Positions 5,342 through 12,334 of a stretch of 12,879 nucleotides of DNA are shown here, piece after piece (position 1 is the stretch's first letter; each line of letters opens with the position of its first letter). Position numbers and translations under genes: made by a program. A model generated the notes under the pieces. The model was not told where the DNA came from. It saw only the letters and a list, made by a program, of their open reading frames with translations, and made no database searches. The DNA is from an uncultured Bacteroidota bacterium. GTDB taxonomy: Bacteria; Bacteroidota; Bacteroidia; Bacteroidales; P3. The stretch covers positions 1 to 12,879 of the forward strand of contig CACXCY010000217.1 in NCBI GenBank assembly GCA_902766265.1, read 5' to 3'.

Positions 5342-7876
5342 ATGAAGTTACGACACTCCCTGCTGCTGACCCTCCTGGTGCTGGCAGCCGTTCCCGCCGC
5401 ATGGGCGCAAGGCCGCGTCTCAGGCAAAGTCTTCGACAAGAAAAGCGGCGCCGCCATTGCCTACGCCTCGGTGACCCTCCACAAGACCTCCGACACAGCG
5501 CTGGTCAACGGCGCCGTCACCACCGACAACGGCTCTTTCAGCATCGACAAAGTGCCCTACGGAAGCTATCTGCTGCGCGTCTCCTTCATGGGTTATGAGA
5601 CCTACAACCACCCAACACCCGTGCGGCTCTCTGCCTCAGCCCCCACCGTCAACACAGGGCGCATCAGCATAGCCCCCACCGCCGCCACCCTGGAATCGGT
5701 CGAAATCACCGCCGAACGCACCATGGTGGAGTATCAGCTCGACAAGCGGGTCATCAATGTGGACAAGAACATCGTCACGGGCGGCGGCACCGCCACCGAT
5801 GTGTTGGAGAACGTCCCGTCGGTGGCCATCGACAACGACGGCAACGTGACGCTGCGCGGCTCCACCAACGTCAAGGTGCTTATCGACGGACGGCCCTACG
5901 AGCTGCTGGGGAGCGACTTGGAGACCTTGCTCGAACAGATTCCCGCCAGCACGGTGGAGAACGTCGAAGTCATCACCAACCCCTCCGCCAAATACGACCC
6001 CGAAGGCATGTCGGGCATCATCAACCTCAAACTCAAGGACCGCAGCGCCGGAGCTCTGGGACTCAACGGCGTGGCCAACCTCAACGTGGGGGCGCCGCTG
6101 CCTTTCATGATTCCCGACAACCTGCCGCACTTCATCCCTACCACCATGGGGTCGCTCAACCTCAACTACGCCACCCCCAAATGGAACTTCACTTTCTCGG
6201 CCGACGGCGGCAACCGCAGCCGCGCCGGCATCAGCACCAGCCGTATTGACCGCAGGACCATCAACACTTCCGACAGCTTGAACGAAAGCAATATACACAA
6301 CAACCGCATGGGCAGCGTGAAACTGGGCGCCGAATATTTCATCAACGACAAGAACTCCATCCTGCTCTCCTACCAACTGCGCGGCGGCAACCGACACCAC
6401 AGCAGCATCGTTGACAACATGGACATCTATCCCGACGCCGAACTGCTCGACTATTGTCAGAGCGACACCAGCGACAACCACAATCGCAACCACACCGTCA
6501 ACCTCAACTACACCAAGAAATTTGACCAGAAAGACCGCCTGCTCACCCTCGACGTCACCTTCAACCACCGCAACCGCTGGGGCGACGGCCGTCAGCAGCA
6601 ACTCTACGACGACACGACCGCCAATTTTGCCCACTACTACCTCCGCGAGACCTCTGTGGACAACCATAACAACAACGGCAACATCCTGCTCAACTACGTC
6701 CATCCCTTAGGCGAGAAATCGCGCCTCGAGGCCGGCTACGAAGGGCGCATCCTCGAAGCCGACCAATCATACACCTACGATATGACGGAGTACGACCTGC
6801 TGCACAACCTCCACTCCTACCGCGACAGCGCCGCCTCGATGCACTACATCTACAGCCAGCAGGTGCACGCCATCTACGCCACCTTTGCCACGCAGCTGTC
6901 CGACAAACTCTCGCTCCAGGCAGGGTTGCGCGGCGAATACTCCAACGTGCGCGGCGGGCGCAAGAACACCGACACTCCCGACATCGACAAGCCCTACTAC
7001 CAGCTCTACCCCACGCTGCACCTGAGCTACACCATCAACAAAGACCAGAGTTTCCAACTCAGCTACAGCCGTCGCGTGCGACGCCCCCACATGTGGGACC
7101 TCCATCCTTATATAGACGTGCGCGAAGGGCAGCAACTCTCTTTCGGCAACCCCAGCATCGACCCCGAGTTCACCAACGCCTTTGAACTCTCCTACAACCT
7201 CGGTTTCAAGCAAACCAATATCTTCTCGTCACTCTATTTCCGCCAAACCAACAACATGATGACCCGCTACGGCTTTGTGTGGGATTCGGCCAACGTCGGC
7301 TACTATTCGCCCTGGGTCTCGTACAACAGCGAGTACGACGGCTATTGGGCCTCCACCTGGCAGAACCTCAACCAAGGCATCAACTGCGGCCTCGAGGTTA
7401 TTGTCGACCAGCAAGTCAACAAATGGTGGAAACTCAACCTCAGCGTCAACCTCTACGAGAGCTATATCCAAGGTACAGAGCTGCTCGGCAATAGCGACAA
7501 GAACGCCTTTCGCGTCAGCGGCAAACTCAATTCCTACATGACCTTGCCGCAGGATTGGACCATTCAATTCTCCGGCCAATACCGCGCCCCTTTCATGGAC
7601 CTGCAAACGGATATGGCCGCATCCTACTGGGCTGACCTCGCCGTGAAGAAGGACATCCTCCAGCGGCGCGCTACCGTCAACCTCCGCATCGGCGATGTGT
7701 TTTGCACAGGCGGTTTCGGCCACACCACCGACAACGCCCAGCTCTATCGCGTTTTCCGCGCCCGACGCATCTCCCCGACAGTCACCATCGGCTTCTCTTA
7801 CAAGATAAACAACGGCCTCAAACAGAAGCCGCAGCAACCAGATGCAGAGGACGAATCGTCCGAGATGACCTATTGA
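5342..7876 (+). CDS. Outer-membrane beta-barrel (TonB-receptor-like) protein
   Basis: 844 residues from the ATG at 5342, chosen because a clear signal peptide starts there (MKLRHS, hydrophobic core, cleavage likely after AWA at 22). A start 40 codons upstream would run into the PAS gene. Domains in order: carboxypeptidase-regulatory-like Ig-fold (about 24-110; GKVFDKKSGAAIAYASV, DNGSFSIDKVPYGSYLLRVSFMGY split by strands), a TonB plug (about 118-232; ATDVLENVPSV, LIDGRPY, ENVEVITNPSAKYDPEGMSGIINL as separate segments), then a barrel of the Bacteroidota outer-membrane beta-barrel family to about 824 and a polar 20-residue tail ending in MTY. It probably takes up or senses a substrate across the outer membrane. 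The substrate is unknown: no SusD-like partner or TonB box was seen. Second gene of the PAS operon. Confidence 0.9.
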   Translation: MKLRHSLLLTLLVLAAVPAAWAQGRVSGKVFDKKSGAAIAYASVTLHKTSDTALVNGAVTTDNGSFSIDKVPYGSYLLRVSFMGYETYNHPTPVRLSASAPTVNTGRISIAPTAATLESVEITAERTMVEYQLDKRVINVDKNIVTGGGTATDVLENVPSVAIDNDGNVTLRGSTNVKVLIDGRPYELLGSDLETLLEQIPASTVENVEVITNPSAKYDPEGMSGIINLKLKDRSAGALGLNGVANLNVGAPLPFMIPDNLPHFIPTTMGSLNLNYATPKWNFTFSADGGNRSRAGISTSRIDRRTINTSDSLNESNIHNNRMGSVKLGAEYFINDKNSILLSYQLRGGNRHHSSIVDNMDIYPDAELLDYCQSDTSDNHNRNHTVNLNYTKKFDQKDRLLTLDVTFNHRNRWGDGRQQQLYDDTTANFAHYYLRETSVDNHNNNGNILLNYVHPLGEKSRLEAGYEGRILEADQSYTYDMTEYDLLHNLHSYRDSAASMHYIYSQQVHAIYATFATQLSDKLSLQAGLRGEYSNVRGGRKNTDTPDIDKPYYQLYPTLHLSYTINKDQSFQLSYSRRVRRPHMWDLHPYIDVREGQQLSFGNPSIDPEFTNAFELSYNLGFKQTNIFSSLYFRQTNNMMTRYGFVWDSANVGYYSPWVSYNSEYDGYWASTWQNLNQGINCGLEVIVDQQVNKWWKLNLSVNLYESYIQGTELLGNSDKNAFRVSGKLNSYMTLPQDWTIQFSGQYRAPFMDLQTDMAASYWADLAVKKDILQRRATVNLRIGDVFCTGGFGHTTDNAQLYRVFRARRISPTVTIGFSYKINNGLKQKPQQPDAEDESSEMTY

Positions 7877-7897
7877 GAAACTGTTTAGAATTAATCT

Positions 7898-8362
7898 ATG
7901 GATTATCCACAGCTGACGCTCCCTCCCTGCACCCTCAGCACCCGCGAGGAAAACAGCCGCACCGAAGTGTTCGATATCGTGCGTCGACGCTATGTGGCGC
8001 TGACGCCCGAGGAATGGGTACGACAGCATGTGATTCATGCGCTGCACTCCCACCAGGGGTATCCATTGGAGCTGATGCAGGTGGAAGGGGCCATCACCCT
8101 CAACGGGATGACGCGCCGCTGCGATATTGTGGTTTACGGAAGAGCCGTGCGGCCGATGATGATAGTGGAGTGCAAGCAAGCCGATGTGCCGCTCACGCAG
8201 AAAGTTCTCGACCAAGCCAGCCGCTACAACCTTGTGCTACAAGTGCCTTATCTCTATGTTACCAACGGGATGCAGCACATTGTTTGCCAAGTGGATGCCG
8301 AGAATAAATGTCTGACTCAGCTGGCGCGACTTCCCTCTTGGGAGACACTCTGCGCCGATTAG
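7898..8362 (+). CDS. Stand-alone HsdR N-terminal-like PD-(D/E)XK nuclease-fold protein
   Basis: A complete 154-residue protein resembling only the N-terminal nuclease domain of type I restriction HsdR subunits. Visible catalytic elements: Glu63, Asp76 (RRCDIVVY), Glu91 and Lys93 (IVECKQ), and the QxxxY motif Gln106-Tyr110 (QASRYN). All the residues needed for a metal-dependent nuclease appear intact. No helicase domain and no hsdM or hsdS gene is present, so this is not a type I restriction system. I recall such single-domain proteins as common in Bacteroidota genomes with no established role; DNA or RNA cleavage, or repair, is possible. The gene starts 21 bp after the receptor stop, so it probably belongs to the same transcript, and its TAG overlaps the kdsD stop on the other strand. 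Confidence 0.85.
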   Translation: MDYPQLTLPPCTLSTREENSRTEVFDIVRRRYVALTPEEWVRQHVIHALHSHQGYPLELMQVEGAITLNGMTRRCDIVVYGRAVRPMMIVECKQADVPLTQKVLDQASRYNLVLQVPYLYVTNGMQHIVCQVDAENKCLTQLARLPSWETLCAD

Positions 8363-9339
8363 ACGATACCTTCGCGAAGAATATCGTGAATATGAAGCAC
8401 GCCGAGGTAGCGACCGCTGTCGTCGGCTACGACAAGCTGTGTGATGGAGGAGGCACGCATCATATTGAGGGCCTTTACCGCATACTCGTTCTCCGACACA
8501 CATTTGGGCGACGGGGACATAATATCGGCTGCCGCAAGGCCGTCAAAAGAGGCGTTGTTTCTAAGCATGCGGCGCAAGTCGCCATCCGTGATGATGCCGA
8601 GAATAGCCGGACGGTCGGCCAGCGCATCAACGACCACAGCACATCCCAGACGCCGCGAAGTCATTTCGAGTATGGTATCCTGCACCGAGGTGGTAGGGAG
8701 CACCTGCGGCTTCTCGTTTTGGCGGTATAGATCAGCCACATGAAGATAGAGTTGCTTGCCGAGAGCCCCGCCGGGATGGAAGCGGGCGAAATCGCGCGCC
8801 GAGAAGTTGCGGCACTCGATGAGCGCCACCGCAAGGGCGTCGCCCATAACAAGCTGTGCCGTTGTGGACGAGGTAGGCGCGAGATTGTTGGGGCAGGCCT
8901 CATGCTCCACGGTGGCGTTAAGCACGATGTCGGCCTGATGCGCCAGGAAGGAGTCGGTATTGCCGACGATGGCAATCAAGGGGTTGCCGAAGTTCTTGAG
9001 CAGCGGTACAAGCACCTTAATCTCAGGAGTGTTACCGCTTTTGGAGATACATACGACCACATCGTCGGGGAGCACCATGCCGAGGTCGCCATGAATGGCG
9101 TCGGCCGCGTGCATGAAGAGCGCCGGCGTGCCGGTACTGTTGAGGGTGGAAACAATCTTGGTGGCGATGTTGGCACTCTTTCCGATGCCGGTAACAACGA
9201 CACGACCATGGGCAAAAAAAATCGTTTCTACTGCCTTCACAAAGGCATCATCGATGAAATTCTCAAGGTCGGCGACAGCTTTTTTCTCATTTGCAATAAC
9301 CTGTATTGCAATATTTTTAATCTCTTCTGCGGTCTTCAA
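8359..9339 (-). CDS. kdsD: Arabinose-5-phosphate isomerase (KDO pathway)
   Basis: From TTG at 9339 this is 326 residues, close to E. coli KdsD (328). It converts ribulose 5-phosphate to arabinose 5-phosphate, the first step toward KDO for lipopolysaccharide. An N-terminal SIS domain has TGIGKS (50-55), SKSGNT (99-104) and the expected catalytic set Lys54, Glu106, Glu147 and His188 (FHPGGA), each offset by five from the E. coli residues as I recall them. Two CBS domains follow (about 205-326), with GIITDGDLRRML and GVLHIHDILREGIV. The open frame continues to an ATG at 9414, but those 25 codons are AT-rich, unlike the family, and overlap the recQ promoter, so I prefer the TTG. It converges with the HsdR-N gene and diverges from recQ. 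Confidence 0.93.
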   Translation of the reverse strand: MKTAEEIKNIAIQVIANEKKAVADLENFIDDAFVKAVETIFFAHGRVVVTGIGKSANIATKIVSTLNSTGTPALFMHAADAIHGDLGMVLPDDVVVCISKSGNTPEIKVLVPLLKNFGNPLIAIVGNTDSFLAHQADIVLNATVEHEACPNNLAPTSSTTAQLVMGDALAVALIECRNFSARDFARFHPGGALGKQLYLHVADLYRQNEKPQVLPTTSVQDTILEMTSRRLGCAVVVDALADRPAILGIITDGDLRRMLRNNASFDGLAAADIMSPSPKCVSENEYAVKALNMMRASSITQLVVADDSGRYLGVLHIHDILREGIV

Positions 9340-9351
9340 AACAAAAAATAT

Positions 9352-9382
9352 TTTGTAGGTTTTATTTTTTTTGCTAACTTTG
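9352..9382 (+). promoter_or_regulatory. Bacteroidota-type promoter for recQ
   Basis: TTTG at 9352-9355 and TAACTTTG at 9375-9382 are separated by exactly 19 bases. The -7 element is identical to that of the ptb promoter. Initiation near 9388 would give recQ a leader of about 260 nt, or drive a separate small RNA. It lies just upstream of the TTG start proposed for kdsD on the other strand. Confidence 0.78.
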
Positions 9383-9387
9383 TAAAA

Positions 9388-9646
9388 GATGTGCGGAAGA
9401 AGAATCGTCGCCATTCACCCTAACCTGGCCAACAAATTTCCGGCACTCCTTATATGGTTATAACGCCACGCGACGGATAAAATTATAGAAAAGGGATTTT
9501 TTTGAGCGTGGCTGGAGCAGAGAAAGCGTAGGGCGTTGTGTCCCATCGGCGCAACACCCGGGTGGGGATGCTCTCGAAAACAGAGGCCATACGGAGGTTT
9601 ACGAGACGGCGGCACCCAACTTCCCGACATCGGCAAAAGAACAACT
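9388..9646 (+). promoter_or_regulatory. Long leader of recQ with nested stem potential
   Basis: These 259 bases lie between the predicted start of transcription and the recQ ATG. The 3' half is GC-rich and holds two nested complementary pairs: GGGTG (9560-9564) with CACCC (9613-9617), and inside it TCTCG (9572-9576) with CGAGA (9602-9606). There is also a 10-bp palindrome CACCCGGGTG (9555-9564) that overlaps the outer arm. The 5' half contains a 24-codon frame (9389-9463). It may be a 5' UTR element or a small RNA; I cannot match it to a named RNA family by eye. Confidence 0.35.
9389..9463 (+). CDS. Possible 24-residue leader peptide
   Basis: ATG at 9389 begins about six bases after the -7 element and reads MCGRRIVAIHPNLANKFPAL before ending in LIWL and TAA at 9461-9463. 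It would be almost leaderless. No repeated codons suggest attenuation. Short frames of this size arise by chance, so it is only a candidate. Confidence 0.12.
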   Translation: MCGRRIVAIHPNLANKFPALLIWL

Positions 9647-11860
9647 ATGGAAGCTATAGACCTACATGCGAAACTCAAGGATGTCTTCGGATTCGACCAA
9701 TTCAAGGGCGATCAGGAGCAGATAATCCGCAGCATCATGGGCGGCAACGACACCTTTGTCATCATGCCCACGGGTGGCGGCAAGTCGCTGTGCTACCAGC
9801 TTCCCGCCATGATACTGGAGGGCACAGCCATCGTGGTGTCGCCGCTGATAGCGCTAATGAAAAACCAGGTCGACGCCGTGCGCTTCACCTCGGGCAGCGA
9901 CTGCGTGGCGCACTTCCTCAACTCCTCGCTCAACAAGCAGCAAACCATCGACGTGAAAGACGACCTGCTGAAGGGCGACACCAAGCTGCTCTATGTGGCT
10001 CCCGAAACACTTTCGCGTCCCGATACCGTGGAGTTCCTCCAACGGCTGCACATCTCTTTCTTCGCCATCGACGAGGCCCATTGCATCTCGGAGTGGGGCC
10101 ACGATTTCCGACCGGAATACCGTCGCCTACGCGGCGCTATCGACGCCATCAACAATCACGTACCCATACTCACCCTCACCGCCTCCGCCACTCCCAAAGT
10201 GCAGCAGGACATCATCCGCAACCTGCACATGGAGAAGGCGGCCACCTTCATCTCCTCCTTCAACCGCCCGAACCTCTACTACGAAGTCCGTCCCAAACCC
10301 AACGACCCCAAGTTGTTGCTCAAGGAGATTGTGAAATTCATCCTGGACAATCCCGGCAAAAGCGGCATCATCTATTGCCTCACCCGCAAACGGGTGGAAG
10401 ACTTGGCGCATGAGCTGCAAATCAACGGCATCAAGGCACTCCCGTACCATGCCGGCTTGGAAACCAAAGTGCGCTCCGAGAACCAAGACCGCTTCCTGCA
10501 GGAGGACGTCGATGTCATCGTGGCCACCATCGCCTTCGGTATGGGCATCGACAAACCCGACGTACGTTTCGTGATACACTACGATATACCCAAAAGCTTG
10601 GAGGGCTACTACCAGGAAACCGGCCGCGCCGGGCGCGACGGCGGCGAAGGCAAGTGCATCGCCTTCTATTCCGAGCACGATGTGGAGAAACTGTACAAAT
10701 TCTTTACCGACAAGAATATAACCGAGCAGGAGATGGCCAACCAGCTGGTGCAGGAAATGGTGTCGTATGCTGAATCGTCGCAATGTCGGCGCATGAACAT
10801 CCTGCGCTACTTTGGCGAGGAATACAACCAACCCAACTGCGGCTGCTGCGACAACTGCTGCCATCCCAAGCCGCGCGTGGAGACGAAAGAAGAGATGGTT
10901 TATGTGCTCGAAACCATCCTGGCCATGAAGCAGGCCTTCAAGACCAAGGAAATCGTGGACGTCATCATGGGACGCACCAACACCCAGACGCACACCTACA
11001 AGCACAACCAGTTGGAGCAATTTGGCGAAGGCAAGGACCATAACGACCTCTACTGGAAGGCGGTAATACGCGAAGGATTGTTCCAAAACCTGTTGGTAAA
11101 AGAGGTGGAGCAGTTCGGCATCCTGAAGATTACCCCCGCAGGGTTCCGCTACATGAAGAATCCCTACACACTCAGCGTGCCCTGCGACCACGACTATACC
11201 GAAGAGACCTCCGAGGATTTCGACGATCCCGAAGGCATGGGAGCCGCTGCCGGCGGCGCCGTGGGCGACGAAGCCCTCTACACCCAGCTCAAAGGATTGC
11301 TCAAATCCATCGCCCAGAAAGAGAAGTTGCCGCTTCACGTCATCTTCGAAGACCGCTCCATCAAGGATATGACCATCCAGTATCCCTGCAACGTGGAGGA
11401 AATGAGCCACATCACGGGCGTCGGCATCGCCAAAGCCCAGAAATACGGAGCCCCCTTTATCGACCTCATCAAGCGATGGGTGGAGGAGAACGACATCGAA
11501 CGGCCGCAAGACATCATAGTGCGCTGCGCACCAGACAAATCGGCCGACAAGATATACATCATCCGCTGTACCGACCAGCAGATGCCCTTTGAAGATATTG
11601 CCCGCGGCAAAGGCCTCACCATGAGCGAGCTCATCACGCAGATGGAGCACATCGTCTCGTCAGGCACCAAACTCAACATCGGCTACTATATCGAAAGCAA
11701 CATAGAGGAAGACCATCAGGAGGCGCTCATGGATTACTGGCGCGAATCGGAAAGCGACAGCATCGAAGACGCTATTGAGGAATTTAGCGACGACCCCGAC
11801 TATACCGAAGAGGAGATACGCCTCATGCGCCTGATGTTCAAGGGAAAATACAGTTTTTAA
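9647..11860 (+). CDS. recQ: ATP-dependent DNA helicase RecQ
   Basis: 737 residues from ATG at 9647. The open frame begins 37 codons earlier, but that part is not helicase-like and lies in the GC-rich leader. A 3'-5' DNA helicase for recombination and fork repair. Helicase motifs: Walker A PTGGGKS (41-47), DEAH (142-145), TASATP (178-183), QETGRAGRDG (323-332). Zinc site: Cys380, Cys398, Cys401 and Cys404, matching the E. coli arrangement. An RQC winged-helix region follows (about 410-510), then an HRDC-like segment (about 540-615) and a C-terminal helix-turn-helix-like region with an acidic tail (about 620-737), as in other long Bacteroidota RecQ proteins. Monocistronic as far as can be seen, with its own promoter and a possible terminator after it. 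Confidence 0.95.
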   Translation: MEAIDLHAKLKDVFGFDQFKGDQEQIIRSIMGGNDTFVIMPTGGGKSLCYQLPAMILEGTAIVVSPLIALMKNQVDAVRFTSGSDCVAHFLNSSLNKQQTIDVKDDLLKGDTKLLYVAPETLSRPDTVEFLQRLHISFFAIDEAHCISEWGHDFRPEYRRLRGAIDAINNHVPILTLTASATPKVQQDIIRNLHMEKAATFISSFNRPNLYYEVRPKPNDPKLLLKEIVKFILDNPGKSGIIYCLTRKRVEDLAHELQINGIKALPYHAGLETKVRSENQDRFLQEDVDVIVATIAFGMGIDKPDVRFVIHYDIPKSLEGYYQETGRAGRDGGEGKCIAFYSEHDVEKLYKFFTDKNITEQEMANQLVQEMVSYAESSQCRRMNILRYFGEEYNQPNCGCCDNCCHPKPRVETKEEMVYVLETILAMKQAFKTKEIVDVIMGRTNTQTHTYKHNQLEQFGEGKDHNDLYWKAVIREGLFQNLLVKEVEQFGILKITPAGFRYMKNPYTLSVPCDHDYTEETSEDFDDPEGMGAAAGGAVGDEALYTQLKGLLKSIAQKEKLPLHVIFEDRSIKDMTIQYPCNVEEMSHITGVGIAKAQKYGAPFIDLIKRWVEENDIERPQDIIVRCAPDKSADKIYIIRCTDQQMPFEDIARGKGLTMSELITQMEHIVSSGTKLNIGYYIESNIEEDHQEALMDYWRESESDSIEDAIEEFSDDPDYTEEEIRLMRLMFKGKYSF

Positions 11861-11901
11861 CCGCCCGCTGGCGAGCCGCTGGTTTTTGACCCTTTTCCCC
11901 C

Positions 11902-11932
11902 GCCTTCCGACCCCATCGAAAGGCAAAATTTT
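11902..11932 (+). terminator. Possible intrinsic terminator of recQ
   Basis: GCCTT-C-CGA (11902-11910) can pair with TCG-A-AAGGC (11916-11924) around a CCCCA loop, with one C/A mismatch, followed by AAAATTTT. Flanking CCCCC (11897-11901) and GGGGG (11933-11937) could extend the stem across a bulge. The stem is imperfect and the T-run is only four bases. Confidence 0.4.
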
Positions 11933-11946
11933 GGGGGTAGCGAAAA

Positions 11947-11990
11947 GTTAGAGTTAAGTTAGACTTAGGTTAGAGTTAGGTTAGAGTTAG
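11947..11990. repeat. 11-bp tandem repeat array (GTTAGAGTTAG type), four units
   Basis: Four units start at 11947, 11958, 11969 and 11980, exactly 11 bp each: GTTAGAGTTAA, GTTAGACTTAG, GTTAGAGTTAG and GTTAGAGTTAG. Each unit is itself two near-copies (GTTAGA + GTTAG). It lies 86 bp after the recQ stop. The sequence is unrelated to the array at 4751-4910 but has the same period. Confidence 0.92.
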
Positions 11991-12083
11991 AAAATGTCAT
12001 TTTCCTGCCCGCCGACGACAACATTTTTGTAAATATTAACAATAAAAAAGCGACTTTTTGTCGTTCACCTCGATTAGAATTCG

Positions 12084-12091
12084 TATATTTG
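12084..12091 (+). promoter_or_regulatory. Putative -7 promoter element of the surface-protein gene
   Basis: TATATTTG fits the Bacteroidota TAnnTTTG consensus. The nearest upstream TTTTTG ends 23 bases before it, slightly farther than the usual 19-21. Initiation near 12098 would give a leader of about 235 nt. Confidence 0.55.
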
Positions 12092-12097
12092 CAAATT

Positions 12098-12334
12098 GGT
12101 CACATAGACCTTTTTGCCAAGAATAACCCTTACAAGCCATTGTAAGAGAGCTGCTAACAGAATAACCGATCACTCCCGTTGAGGCCGGTAATGCTGTTGG
12201 CGGTTGGTGTATCGGAGCGTATGGATGTCCAAAAGCGTCAGTAATATACGCACGACGCCCGCACAAAGACGCGCGTAAGAGTTATCCGGGGACAAAAGAA
12301 CCGAAAACAACCAAGAAACAAAAAACTCACCGAT
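12098..12334 (+). promoter_or_regulatory. Long 5' leader with two hairpins ahead of the surface-protein gene
   Basis: CTTACA (12129-12134) pairs perfectly with TGTAAG (12141-12146) around a 6-base loop. Further on, CCGAT (12156-12160) can pair with ATCGG (12211-12215), and the next bases CAC and GTG extend that stem past a one-base bulge, enclosing about 45 nt. The last 50 nt before the ATG are A-rich and look unstructured. I do not recognise a known riboswitch core. Confidence 0.35.

Larger units (their letters stand above)
11861..12334. other. Intergenic region between recQ and the surface-protein gene
   Basis: A 474-bp gap. It holds the possible recQ terminator, the 11-bp array, a small hairpin CGAC-TTTTT-GTCG (about 12051-12064), the promoter near 12084, and a long leader for the next gene. 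No credible coding frame: the antisense frames here are short and featureless. Confidence 0.7.

Noticed and set aside
5636..6703. 355-codon frame antisense to the outer-membrane receptor
   Set aside because: Val/Gly/Ala-rich antisense shadow caused by the Asn/Asp/Thr-rich sense codons.
7229..8215. 328-codon minus-strand frame across the receptor 3' end and the HsdR-N gene
   Set aside because: Overlaps two well-supported genes and shows no recognisable domain.
7898..8362. Remnant of a type I restriction-modification system
   Set aside because: The protein is complete with intact motifs and proper start and stop; no hsdM, hsdS or helicase fragments nearby.
9415..9705. 96-codon minus-strand frame over the recQ leader, and the 37-codon N-terminal extension of recQ
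   Set aside because: Neither resembles a known domain; RecQ proteins start near MEAIDLHAKL-like sequence, and the region looks like a structured leader instead.
10127..11650. 507-codon frame antisense to recQ
   Set aside because: Shadow frame of a highly conserved helicase gene; composition is His/Val/Leu/Gly-rich without motifs.
11947..11990. Telomere-like repeat
   Set aside because: TTAGAGTTAGG resembles telomeric TTAGGG only superficially; it is a short four-unit array within a bacterial intergenic gap.
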